From an uncultured Eggerthellaceae bacterium (GTDB lineage Bacteria; Actinomycetota; Coriobacteriia; Coriobacteriales; Eggerthellaceae): a stretch of 16,768 nt of DNA. A model generated the notes under the pieces. The model was not told where the DNA came from. It made no database searches and was given only the letters and a program-made list of their open reading frames with translations. This document shows, in pieces, positions 7,046 to 15,338 of this stretch (the stretch's first letter is position 1; each line of letters opens with the position of its first letter). The DNA lies in contig CAJTXX010000049.1 in assembly GCA_910584145.1 (NCBI GenBank), positions 1-16,768 on the forward strand. Direction: 5' to 3'. The position numbers and the translations under genes were made by a program.

Positions 7046-7566
7046 TAGCGGAAATCGTCGCCTTGGTCGCCACCGAGCAACTTGCTCTGCTGCTTTAGGT
7101 GCTCAGCCTTCTCCTGCGCGCTCACGAAGTTCTCGGGCGCATCCTCCACTTCCAGCAGTTCTACCTCGAAGGTCAAGTTGCGCCCCGCCAGCGGATGGTT
7201 CATATCGAACACCACTATGCCATCCTCCACGGCTTTCACCGTAACAGGCGACGATACGCCGTCTTTGCTCGATGACATCCAAATGCGCTGGCCCACCTTC
7301 ACGTTACCCTTCGGCACTTGCTCCATCGGTACACGCTGCACGAAATCGTCCAGATACTCACCATACGCCTCGTACTGATCGACGGTGAACGTCTTCTTCT
7401 CGCCTGGCTTACCTTCCATGGCCAGTATCTCGCGCTCGAAGCCGTCGATGGCCATATCCATGCCCGTTTGGAACTTCATAGGACTGTCGGCCGTTGCAAA
7501 GCCGAACACCTCTCCGTCGTCGGTCTTGCCCGTGTATGTCAGCGTTACTGTCGAACCGATCTCCAT
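7045..7566 (-). CDS. FKBP-type peptidyl-prolyl isomerase, SlyD-like
   Basis: Cytoplasmic prolyl cis-trans isomerase and folding helper. The 173 residues show the SlyD layout: an FKBP strand VTLTYTGKTDDGEVFG (7-22), PMKFQTGMDMAIDGFEREIL (29-48) matching the P-x-F-x-x-G....GFE active-site block, an inserted chaperone flap from about 66 to 120, then the hallmark DMNHPLAGRNLTF (121-133). The His-rich metal-binding tail of E. coli SlyD is missing; the C-terminus is a short charged helix. The ATG at 7566 has AAGGAG six bases upstream. A longer frame to 7596 would run back through the trigger-factor stop and lacks a site. It lies 19 bases after the trigger factor gene and is surely cotranscribed with it, placing two folding catalysts in one unit. 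Confidence 0.92.
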   Translation of the reverse strand: MEIGSTVTLTYTGKTDDGEVFGFATADSPMKFQTGMDMAIDGFEREILAMEGKPGEKKTFTVDQYEAYGEYLDDFVQRVPMEQVPKGNVKVGQRIWMSSSKDGVSSPVTVKAVEDGIVVFDMNHPLAGRNLTFEVELLEVEDAPENFVSAQEKAEHLKQQSKLLGGDQGDDFR

Positions 7567-7585
7567 ATGATTCTCCTTCTTCGCG

Positions 7586-8893
7586 TTATTCCACAACAGT
7601 CACATTAGCCGTATCAGCAAGCCACGAAGCCGCCTTCGAGCGGCGCGCCATCTTGCGCAGATCAGCGGTGCGATTCGCAGCCTCCCACGAGGCGCGTACG
7701 GCCTGCGGGTCGTCCTCACCTTCGAACAGCGCATCTATGTCGGCATCGGTCAACTCCCAGCCGTGATGCGCGAACACGGCCTCCAACGTGCAGTCGATAG
7801 CCGCGCGGCGCTCAGCTTCGCGCGCGATGTCCTCCTTCATGGCATCGCCGTCGATGGAATTCTGCAGCATCCATTGCTGCAAGTCGACGCCCTGCTCCTT
7901 CAGGTTCTGCATGAACTCGCGCCCCACGTCCTGCCGTACGAAATCGGCGAAGTACGCGGGCACCTCGCCTTCCAGGCGCGCCATCGCAGCATCGATAGCG
8001 CGATCCACCTTCAGCTTCGGCAGCTCCTCGGCCTTCTGCATGCCGATATTGCGGCGCACCTGCCAGCGCAAGTCATCCACATCTGCCGACCCCAGCTTCG
8101 CAGCGAACGCATCGTCGAGCGCCGGCACCTCCCGACGTCGGAAGCCCTCGATATGCACCTGCGCGTGCAGATCGCCGTCGCCGTATTCGGAGGTGCCATC
8201 GGCGTTTTTCGCCTCGAAGTCGAACTCCAAGTCGTCACCGGCTTTCGCGCCCAGAAGCTTCTCGTCGAACGAGAGCGGCATGGTGCCCTCGCCAAGCCCC
8301 ATCATGCGCTTCGTGTTGCGGATGCCCGACACCAAGCGTCCATCGGCGTTGTTCGAGATGGTCATGGTGGCGCGCACGTAATCGCCCATCTCGGCGGCAT
8401 GATCGGGGTCTTCTATATCCACGAACGTGTGGTAATGATCGCGTAGCTGCTCTATCTGCTGCTCCACCTCAGCATCGGTGGTCTCTTCCGGCGGCATATC
8501 GATGCTCACCGGGTCGTAGCTGGAAAGCTGCATGATGGGAGCCACCGGCCCCGACACGGTGAACGTAAAGGATGTACCCTCCTCGAGCACCTCATCCACA
8601 TTGAATGACGGCTCGTCCAAGAAGATGACGCCCGTGCTATCGATGACCGGGAACGCCTGCTCGTTGATGAGAATCTCAGTCACGCCGCCCATAGCATTCT
8701 CGTGCCCGCCTACCTGCTGCTCGAGCACTGCGCGCGGCGCCTTCCCTTTGCGGAAGCCCGGTATCTCGCGCTGCCCCACCTGGCGGAAGAACTCGTCAGC
8801 AGCCGCCTTCACCTCTTCGGGGGATGCGACGATGGTCAGCACCGCCTCCTGACGCTCGCCATCGTCTTCCCGTGCGATATCCTTAACCTGCAA
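7586..8893 (-). CDS. tig: Trigger factor
   Basis: Ribosome-associated chaperone that meets nascent chains at the exit tunnel. The 435 residues equal the usual family length. The N-terminal domain carries the ribosome-docking loop GFRKGKAPR (46-54). Residues about 165-252 are the FKBP-like isomerase domain, recognisable by GD at its start and LGEGTMPLSFDEKLLGAKAGD (200-220), but the segment normally reading FPxDY...GKxaxF is replaced by a DGTSEYGDGD loop, so isomerase activity may be weak. VPALDDAFAAKLG (256-268) opens the C-terminal arm domain, which runs to the end. The start is TTG at 8893, with GAGGAG five bases upstream. clpP/clpX do not follow, unlike many bacteria; a SlyD-like isomerase gene follows after 19 bases instead. 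Confidence 0.94.
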   Translation of the reverse strand: MQVKDIAREDDGERQEAVLTIVASPEEVKAAADEFFRQVGQREIPGFRKGKAPRAVLEQQVGGHENAMGGVTEILINEQAFPVIDSTGVIFLDEPSFNVDEVLEEGTSFTFTVSGPVAPIMQLSSYDPVSIDMPPEETTDAEVEQQIEQLRDHYHTFVDIEDPDHAAEMGDYVRATMTISNNADGRLVSGIRNTKRMMGLGEGTMPLSFDEKLLGAKAGDDLEFDFEAKNADGTSEYGDGDLHAQVHIEGFRRREVPALDDAFAAKLGSADVDDLRWQVRRNIGMQKAEELPKLKVDRAIDAAMARLEGEVPAYFADFVRQDVGREFMQNLKEQGVDLQQWMLQNSIDGDAMKEDIAREAERRAAIDCTLEAVFAHHGWELTDADIDALFEGEDDPQAVRASWEAANRTADLRKMARRSKAASWLADTANVTVVE

Positions 8894-8907
8894 ATCTGCT
8901 CCTCACT

Positions 8908-8930
8908 AGCGATGGACTATCGCTGATAGT
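8908..8930 (-). promoter_or_regulatory. Two overlapping inverted repeats upstream of tig
   Basis: AGCGAT (8908-8913) pairs with ATCGCT (8919-8924), and ACTATC (8916-8921) pairs with GATAGT (8925-8930). The two stems share bases 8916-8924, so they exclude each other. They lie 15-37 bases before the tig TTG and touch a weak - strand -10 candidate, TACTAT (8931-8926). They could be an operator or a leader switch; both stems are only six pairs long. Confidence 0.35.
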
Positions 8931-8964
8931 ATCTCATAATGGATGCGCTTCGTGTCCCATAAGC

Positions 8965-8988
8965 GCGATCTGCTCCTGCGCAGATCGC
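8965..8988 (-). terminator. Hairpin directly after the AAA-methyltransferase stop
   Basis: GCGATCTGC (8965-8973) and GCAGATCGC (8980-8988) form a nine-pair stem with a six-base loop, starting at the base next to the stop codon (8989-8991). No T tract follows on the - strand, so it is either a weak or Rho-assisted end, or a 3' stabilising hairpin. Without it, transcription of the cluster would read into tig. Confidence 0.45.
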
Positions 8989-11301
8989 TCATTCCTTGCG
9001 CGCATACAGGCTCACAGCCCTGTAGCGTACATCTGCATCGCCCGGCACCGTGGCGACCACCTCGCCTGCCTTGTAGCCGCGGTCGGCCGACACCTCGTAT
9101 TCGTCTTCAACCGATAACGCGTCGAAGCCGGCTGCCTTGAGCCAGGCCCGGTTCTCCGCCTCGGTGCGCGCCGCTTGGATGCTGTTGCCCAGCTCGCGGG
9201 CTGCCGCCACCACACCTTCGTCACGCTCGCGGTCGGCGAACACCGTCTCCATGATCAGCAGCCCACCCGGTTTCAGTACGCGGCCGAACTCGGCAAGCGC
9301 ACGGGCTTGATCGCAGAACAACGTCATCACATTGTTCACATACACCACATCGAGCGTACCCGTGCCGATGCCGGCCGATATCAGATCTTCGGGATACGCC
9401 AGGTGGAACTCCATGTTGTTGCCTTTGAGCCCGCTATCGTGCCACGCACGGCTCATACCGTCGATGGATTCCTGCACGTACGACGGGCTCCAATCGATAC
9501 CGATAACATGGCCGCTATCGCCCACCATGCTGCTGATCTTGTACGCGCCGCGCCCGCGTCGGCTGCCGATGTCGAGCACGCGCTTGCCTTTCAGCTCGCT
9601 AGCGGGCAACAGCATCTTGCAGACCGACGCGAATCCGTACTCGAACTCCTTGTCCGCATAATAGTCGGCCAAAGCCGCAGATGACGCTGGAGAAGACCCC
9701 TTATCTCCTTCACTACGACTGCCGATGGAGATGCCGGCTGGTTGCGAGCTATCGCTCGATGGGCCATCAAAGGCATCGGGGATGCCATTATCAAGAGCAG
9801 CCAAGTCGGCAGCACGCGCGGTCAGATTCGCGCGCGAAGCATCCACCTGCAAGCTCTCGTTGAAGCGATAGTATTGCTCGTTGCCATAATGCGAGATGAA
9901 CGTGGTGGTGGCACGGCGGGTCGTCATCTCAGCCAGGAATACCAGCATCTCGCGATCGCCCATCGTAGCATCCACGAATGCGAAGGCGCTGTCCATCTGA
10001 TCATGGGCCGCATCGACCGCCGGCTGCACCTTCGCCACCTCTTCTTTATAGGCGGCTTCGATGGTGCGGAACGCCGCTTCGCCTTCAAGAGCCTTCTGCA
10101 GCACGCATTCAGCCAAGAACGCCTTCAGAGCTGCCGCTGTCAGCCGATCGCGGCGCACCTGCGCGTCCGCGGCCGTGCCCGCCTCGATCGAGCGGGCGGT
10201 CTCAGCCTCTAGCGTGCGCACGCGGCCACCCACCGCCACATCGGCTGTCTCGCCTGCCAGCAACTCGGGTTTCGCCGCACGCAGCGCATCGCGCAGCTGC
10301 ATGCACACCTCTTCCAGCTGCAATACGTGACCGCACACGCCCGCCAGCGCATCCAGCAGCAGCCCTAAAAGCGCGATACGCTCGTCGAACTCGGCCGCAC
10401 GCGCCCGCTGCACGATATCGCTGCCCGCAGTGCCCGCCAAGATGGAATCGATCTGATAGTCGGAACGGTACTTCTGGAACAGCGCATAATACACGCTGAA
10501 TTGATCGCATATCTCATCGTCGCGCAGGAACTGCTCGAACAAGCTGCGGTCGACGGGTTTCCCCAACCGCTCGTACAGCGACATCACATCGGCTAGGTCC
10601 TCCCAGCCGCGCGCTGTCACGAACGCCTTGCCGCCGCCTGGTTTGCTCTCCACCTTATAAAAACGGTCCTTCTTCGCCTCTAAGAACGTGGTGACCGCCG
10701 GGTGCAGCCCTGCCTCCTGCGCGTACGCACGCCACGCTGCGTAATCGGGCTGCACATCGATCTCGCGCAGGCGATCGAGCGTCGCAATGTCGAACTCATG
10801 CACGCTGCGGTTATATTCCGGCGGGTTACCCGCACAGACAACCACCCAACCCTCGGGTACTTTATGCTTGCCGAACGTCTTGAACTGCAAGAACTGCAGC
10901 ATTGAAGGATACAGCGTCTCAGAAACGCAGTTGATCTCGTCGAGGAACAGGATGCCGCTGCGCAACCCCGTGCGCTCCATGTAATCATAGACGGCGGCCA
11001 CGATCTCGCTCATCGTGTACTCGGAGGCATCGAATTCCATACCCTCGAAACTGCGGCGCTCGATGCGCGGCAGCCCCAGCGCGCTCTGGCGCGTGTGATG
11101 CGTCATCGAATACGACACGATGCCGATGCCCAGTTCGCGCGCCACCTGTTCCATGATAGCCGTCTTTCCGATACCAGGCGCTCCCAGCAGGAACACCGGC
11201 CGCTGATGCGCGACTGCCAGCGCGGGCACGCCCGCCTCATCGCGCTGGAGATATGCTTCTACTGTATCCTTTATCTGCTGCTTCGCCTCTGCGATGTTCA
11301 T
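8989..11301 (-). CDS. MoxR-type AAA+ ATPase fused to a SAM methyltransferase
   Basis: Single 770-residue frame joining two enzymes. Residues 1-300 are a MoxR/COG0714-type AAA+ module: Walker A GAPGIGKT (40-47), Walker B ILFLDEIN (117-124), sensor-1 CAGNPPEYN (156-164) and DRLRE (176-180). Residues about 300-500 are mostly helical. A Ser/Gly/Asp-rich linker (505-543) leads to a class I methyltransferase (about 545-690): motif I VLDIGSRRGRGA (575-586), acidic GIDWSPS (601-607), DVVYVNNVMTLF (651-662) and RVLKPGGLLIM (674-684), most like UbiE/ArsM-type small-molecule methyltransferases. Motif I reads GSRRGRG rather than GxGxG, so SAM binding should be tested. The ATG at 11301 has AAAGG upstream. 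It lies 88 bases after the VWA gene, its expected MoxR partner. The target of methylation is unknown. Confidence 0.88.
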   Translation of the reverse strand: MNIAEAKQQIKDTVEAYLQRDEAGVPALAVAHQRPVFLLGAPGIGKTAIMEQVARELGIGIVSYSMTHHTRQSALGLPRIERRSFEGMEFDASEYTMSEIVAAVYDYMERTGLRSGILFLDEINCVSETLYPSMLQFLQFKTFGKHKVPEGWVVVCAGNPPEYNRSVHEFDIATLDRLREIDVQPDYAAWRAYAQEAGLHPAVTTFLEAKKDRFYKVESKPGGGKAFVTARGWEDLADVMSLYERLGKPVDRSLFEQFLRDDEICDQFSVYYALFQKYRSDYQIDSILAGTAGSDIVQRARAAEFDERIALLGLLLDALAGVCGHVLQLEEVCMQLRDALRAAKPELLAGETADVAVGGRVRTLEAETARSIEAGTAADAQVRRDRLTAAALKAFLAECVLQKALEGEAAFRTIEAAYKEEVAKVQPAVDAAHDQMDSAFAFVDATMGDREMLVFLAEMTTRRATTTFISHYGNEQYYRFNESLQVDASRANLTARAADLAALDNGIPDAFDGPSSDSSQPAGISIGSRSEGDKGSSPASSAALADYYADKEFEYGFASVCKMLLPASELKGKRVLDIGSRRGRGAYKISSMVGDSGHVIGIDWSPSYVQESIDGMSRAWHDSGLKGNNMEFHLAYPEDLISAGIGTGTLDVVYVNNVMTLFCDQARALAEFGRVLKPGGLLIMETVFADRERDEGVVAAARELGNSIQAARTEAENRAWLKAAGFDALSVEDEYEVSADRGYKAGEVVATVPGDADVRYRAVSLYARKE

Positions 11302-11389
11302 ACCTCTGCCTTTCTTGCGATTGGTTCGACCTGCATCGTTCTGGCTCCCTCTTCCTGCGGATCGTGGGCGGTCAGGATGTTCAGATGCC

Positions 11390-13009
11390 TCATTCCAGCG
11401 ACTCTTCTGTTATCACCACTTTTATGGCCCACGGCGGGACGACAGGAGGCTCGCAAGCCTCATCCTCTAAGAAGACGAATGCGGCATCGTAGTCGGGCGG
11501 GGCTTCCGGGAACGTGCCTAAGCCGTCGGTGAAATAGATCAGCCCGCGCATGTGCGGCAGCTTCCCCGCCTCGCGCATGCCCTGTACGTAATCGAATACC
11601 GGACGGAAGTCGGTGCCGCCGAACCCGCACACCGTGAAACCGCGCATCAGCGTATCCACATCTGCCAGATCGCTGATCACCATATGCTGTTGCAGACGCG
11701 AGTCGCTCTGCAGCACATGTATGTTCACGTCACGCGCGAAAACCTGCGCGTCCTTCAGCACAGCGAAGGTGTGCTCTACGAAGCGGCGCACCAGTGCGCC
11801 CTTCACCGACTCCGATGTGTCGATAGCTATCACAAGATCGCGGATGCGATCGGTTTCCTTGTATTCCAGCGGCTCGACCAACGGCATGTTGCCGTACAGA
11901 TCGAGCCCATAGGTGTAATACACATAATCGAACTCGTCGGGATCGATCAGCATCTCCTCGCTCTGCACCATGAACTGCCGCAGGAATGCCGCGTAGTCGT
12001 AGCGTTGTCGGTTTGCCAGGCTCAAGTTCTGAAGGAAGCTCGCCGCTTCCTCGCCCCATTCGCGGCTGAACGTCTCAAGGCTCATCTCGATCTGCTTGGC
12101 AACATCCTCCCAATCCTGCTCATCCTGATCAGGCGCAGTAGCGCGGAACCCGCCCATGAGATCGCTGCCTTGCTGCTCATGCTGAGGGCTCTCGGCCTCC
12201 TGCACCCGCGAATCGTCATCGCCTCCGCCTTGGGAGCCCTCGCCTTCATCGCGGTCCTCGCTCTCTCGTTGCCGGCGTAAGCTCTCGGGAAGCTGGCTGG
12301 CGGCCAGCTCGTTATCGAGCGAGGGTTCGAACTCGGCGCCCTCATCGGAATCAGCCGCCTCCTCGGGCGCATAACCGGTCGGCATACCCTTGCCATCATC
12401 GGGGTGCCCTGCGCTCAAGGCAGGCCATGCCGCATGCTCATCACGCTCGAACAGCGCACGCCATTCGTTCAACGTGCTCCGGCGAAGCCCGCGGTATTCC
12501 TCGCCGTCGGGCGTTTTCGCTATGTTGTGCAACAGCCCATATACGCTGCTTGGCAGCATATCACCCGCCAACAGGCGAACCGTGCTCAGCGCTTCCAAGC
12601 GAGCTGCGTCATCTTCGCTGGGAAAACGACCCGCGCACAGGTCCATGGCCACGCTCTCGACGATGATGTCGCAGGCCAGGCTCCACGCCTCGCGGTCAGC
12701 ACGGCCTGCATGATACGGATGCCGGAAGATGCAATGCAGCACCATGTGCAGATGGTCGCGGATGACCTCATCGAACGACCCATTGAATCGTGCCACCACA
12801 CGCGGAGCCTCGAATGCTACCACATGCCCATTCGTAGCGATCGGGTATGCACCGCTAGCCCCCACTGGCTCCATCTGCATGCGCCAGAGCGCCAGATCGA
12901 GGAAGCGGAATTTCAGCATCAGCTGGACCCGGCACTCTTCTAGGATATCCGCGGCAAGATGCTCCTCCGCCCGGCGTCGGCGCAACTTCTCGTCCATCGC
13001 TTCTGCCAT
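11390..13009 (-). CDS. VWA-like protein with DUF2201-type metallopeptidase-like domain
   Basis: Predicted cytoplasmic partner of the MoxR-type ATPase. The N-terminal region (about 1-185) resembles the DUF2201 zincin-like domain. It keeps HMVLH (88-92), H97 and WSLACD (109-114), but the catalytic Glu of HExxH is Met89. A strongly acidic low-complexity linker spans about 200-300. The C-terminal von Willebrand A domain has an intact metal-binding MIDAS: DTSES (D397, S399, S401), GGTDF (T466) and TDG (494-496), followed by PPWAIKVVI, typical of VWA-like DUF2201 proteins. The ATG at 13009 is preferred over the GTG at 13015: AGGGG lies five bases before the ATG and would overlap the GTG. This Shine-Dalgarno sits across the LRR stop, with an 8-base gap, so the two genes are likely coupled. 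Exact function unknown. Confidence 0.87.
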   Translation of the reverse strand: MAEAMDEKLRRRRAEEHLAADILEECRVQLMLKFRFLDLALWRMQMEPVGASGAYPIATNGHVVAFEAPRVVARFNGSFDEVIRDHLHMVLHCIFRHPYHAGRADREAWSLACDIIVESVAMDLCAGRFPSEDDAARLEALSTVRLLAGDMLPSSVYGLLHNIAKTPDGEEYRGLRRSTLNEWRALFERDEHAAWPALSAGHPDDGKGMPTGYAPEEAADSDEGAEFEPSLDNELAASQLPESLRRQRESEDRDEGEGSQGGGDDDSRVQEAESPQHEQQGSDLMGGFRATAPDQDEQDWEDVAKQIEMSLETFSREWGEEAASFLQNLSLANRQRYDYAAFLRQFMVQSEEMLIDPDEFDYVYYTYGLDLYGNMPLVEPLEYKETDRIRDLVIAIDTSESVKGALVRRFVEHTFAVLKDAQVFARDVNIHVLQSDSRLQQHMVISDLADVDTLMRGFTVCGFGGTDFRPVFDYVQGMREAGKLPHMRGLIYFTDGLGTFPEAPPDYDAAFVFLEDEACEPPVVPPWAIKVVITEESLE

Positions 13010-13017
13010 AAGCACCC

Positions 13018-15273
13018 CTATAGCTCGAAATCAAGAGCAGCGCAGCCGAAACGGCACCGCCGCATCTCCAACAGGTAGCCCGTCATAGCAGCATCCCGCA
13101 CTGCGCTCACGCGCTCGATGACCTCATTCATGTTATCGGCATTCAAGAAGCCCAGGTCGGCGAGTGCGTCCAACGATGCGCGGTCATCGTGCTTCGCGAT
13201 GGCTGCGCACACATCTCCCAACTGCTGACGGATGATCCGCTCGAGCAGCTGCCGATTAACATCTGTCAAAAATACCGGGTCGCCCAGGCGCTCGATGATG
13301 CGCACTGCCTGATCGTAAAGGCTCAAGCCACGTCCGTTCAGCACCGCGTCGAAATTGCTCACGTTCGCGATGGCGTTGTCATAGTGCTCCATCAGATTCC
13401 GCGCATCCAGCCCGGCCCCCGACGTAAGCGCCACGAACTGCTGATGCTCGCCTCGGTCGGTCGCGGGGAAACGTATCTCGAAAGAATCATGGCCTTGCAC
13501 CGGTTCATCCATATCGATGCGGATCAGCTCGATCAGCCGATCCACCGCAAACGCCCTGATGCCGATATCGGTAAGGCTGCTATGCACCATCAAGCTGCGC
13601 AGATGCCGTGCACCGCTGAACGCGTAGGGAGCGATCGATGCCACCTCGCGCCCGATGATCACATCCGGCTCGGTGTCCATATAATGCACCACATGCAGAC
13701 GGCCGTCCCCTCCAACCTCCAACAACATGCCGCTCCGCACTGCGAACCGCGCGTTGCCAGGGTCTACGCTCACTTCCCGCAAGCTGGTAGCAGCGCGACC
13801 GCTATGGGCATCGGCGACGACGAGCGCCATCAGACCGATACCCTCCAGGCTCGCCGGCAGATGCAGAGCCTCGATCACCGTATCGAGGAACGCCTCATCG
13901 CCGATGCGCTGCAGCCCCTCCGATAGCACAATGCGGCGCAACGCGATACACCCCCTGAACGCAGCCGGCCCGATGTCGCGCACCGAGCGCGGCACCTCGA
14001 CCTCTTCCAACGCCTTATGATTCAGTAGCGCCCGCGCATCGATGCTCACCACGCCCTCAGGCACACGCAGCCGCCTTGCGCGCGGGTCAGCCATCCATTC
14101 CAGATGCAAACCGTCTTTGCAAACCCGCAGCAGGGCACCCTGCTCATCTATGCGCAGATCCGAGCCTTCAGCTATGGTGAAGGTGGCGCGCTCCCCCGCA
14201 TAAACGAGGAAAGCATCGGCTGCCACCGGATGCCCTATCTGCTCGACGGTCGATGGAAGATGCAGCGCCGTCAGCGCCGTTCTGGTAAAGGCATGCTCCC
14301 CGATGCTGCGCAGACCCTCATTCAGATGCACCTCATCCAAACAAGGACAATCGAAGAACGCTCGCTCGGCGATGCTCTGCAGCGCAGAGGGTGCCGCGAA
14401 CGTGTGCAGACCGGTATGGGCGAACGCATGCTCAGCTATCATCTCGATACCATCAGGAAGCGTTATGCGCTCAAGCTGCGCCATCCCATTCGCCGCCTTG
14501 CGGCCGACGGCGATGCAGTCCGGTGCCACCTCGTAACTTGGCATAGCCACCGCCATCGCCACGAGCCCTGCGCGCCCTTTCGTGTACACAGCGATGCCGT
14601 CGGTCTCAAGGTAAGGGTTCTGCGGATCCACCTCGATGACATCCAGCGCTCCTTTTCCGAAGGTCCCCGGATAGATGGATCTCGTACCCGCCCCGATGCG
14701 CAACCGCTTCAGGCCCGTATTGTCGAATACATTCGGGCGTACCTGATCTAAGCGTCCTGGCAGCACCAAATCTTCCAGCTTCGGACAATTGCGGAACCAA
14801 CCTGGATCGTATTCCGCCCCTTCGCACGAGAGCGCTGCGCGCTGCAAGTCAGGGCACCCGCGAAAAGCGCAGTACCCTATGGAAACAACCGGATCGGGCA
14901 CGATGACAGAACGCAATCCGGATAGCTGTGCGCAGGCATCATCAGCAAGCGCTACCACAGGGATGCCTTCTATCTTGTCGGGGATGCGAAGATCTGCCAC
15001 CGCAGGGTCACAGCGCTCGATGCGGGCTGCGACCCCATCCAGTAGCACAAAGGTCCAGCGGGTGCCATCGCCATCCACCCATATGCGAGGCTCCGACGCA
15101 CGCGCAGCCTCCGCTGCCGCCGCACGCTCCAACGATTCGCGGCGCACGCGCAACCGTTCCTCCGCCTCCTCGGCTCTGTCGAGAGCCTGGACAGTATCGA
15201 TCATCAGCGTCGGCGCAAAGCCTCCGAAGCAGATATCAAGATCGCTGAGATCGACTCCTAAGCTGACGCCCAT
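13018..15273 (-). CDS. Cytoplasmic BspA/TpLRR-type leucine-rich repeat protein
   Basis: Probable protein-recognition scaffold. Many repeats of the LRR_5 type (I..xAF..c..L..v.lp..v..IG) occupy roughly residues 85-590; clear examples are LRSVIVPDPVVSIGYCAF, LDEVHLNEGLRSIGEHAF and LRRIVLSEGLQRIGDEAF. An Ala/Glu/Arg-rich stretch at about 28-60 is probably a coiled coil. From about 640 to 745 the protein is helical and lacks repeats. There is no signal peptide, membrane helix or sorting motif, unlike surface BspA proteins. The ATG at 15273 has AGAGGG six bases upstream; a GTG at 15315 would add 14 residues but has no site. It ends eight bases before the VWA start and precedes the AAA-methyltransferase, so it probably provides target recognition to that machine. 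This role is inferred. Confidence 0.88.
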   Translation of the reverse strand: MGVSLGVDLSDLDICFGGFAPTLMIDTVQALDRAEEAEERLRVRRESLERAAAAEAARASEPRIWVDGDGTRWTFVLLDGVAARIERCDPAVADLRIPDKIEGIPVVALADDACAQLSGLRSVIVPDPVVSIGYCAFRGCPDLQRAALSCEGAEYDPGWFRNCPKLEDLVLPGRLDQVRPNVFDNTGLKRLRIGAGTRSIYPGTFGKGALDVIEVDPQNPYLETDGIAVYTKGRAGLVAMAVAMPSYEVAPDCIAVGRKAANGMAQLERITLPDGIEMIAEHAFAHTGLHTFAAPSALQSIAERAFFDCPCLDEVHLNEGLRSIGEHAFTRTALTALHLPSTVEQIGHPVAADAFLVYAGERATFTIAEGSDLRIDEQGALLRVCKDGLHLEWMADPRARRLRVPEGVVSIDARALLNHKALEEVEVPRSVRDIGPAAFRGCIALRRIVLSEGLQRIGDEAFLDTVIEALHLPASLEGIGLMALVVADAHSGRAATSLREVSVDPGNARFAVRSGMLLEVGGDGRLHVVHYMDTEPDVIIGREVASIAPYAFSGARHLRSLMVHSSLTDIGIRAFAVDRLIELIRIDMDEPVQGHDSFEIRFPATDRGEHQQFVALTSGAGLDARNLMEHYDNAIANVSNFDAVLNGRGLSLYDQAVRIIERLGDPVFLTDVNRQLLERIIRQQLGDVCAAIAKHDDRASLDALADLGFLNADNMNEVIERVSAVRDAAMTGYLLEMRRCRFGCAALDFEL

Positions 15274-15338
15274 CTCGTGCCCTCTATCTGATTTGGGAAA
15301 GCTATCAGTCAGCACATCTATCGCGCTGACCGATCAGG

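Noticed and set aside
7045..7596. Longer start of the FKBP at 7596
   Set aside because: It would overlap the trigger-factor stop and lacks a ribosome site, whereas the ATG at 7566 has AAGGAG at ideal spacing.
8989..10700. DNA methyltransferase of a restriction-modification system
   Set aside because: The methyltransferase has the RVLKPGG and DVVYVNN motifs of small-molecule enzymes and no NPPY/DPPY catalytic motif or target-recognition domain; no endonuclease lies nearby.
8989..13009. Equating the AAA/VWA pair with RavA-ViaA
   Set aside because: The VWA protein has a DUF2201-type N-terminal domain and an acidic linker, and the ATPase lacks the LARA region of RavA and carries a methyltransferase; only the general MoxR-VWA pairing is shared.
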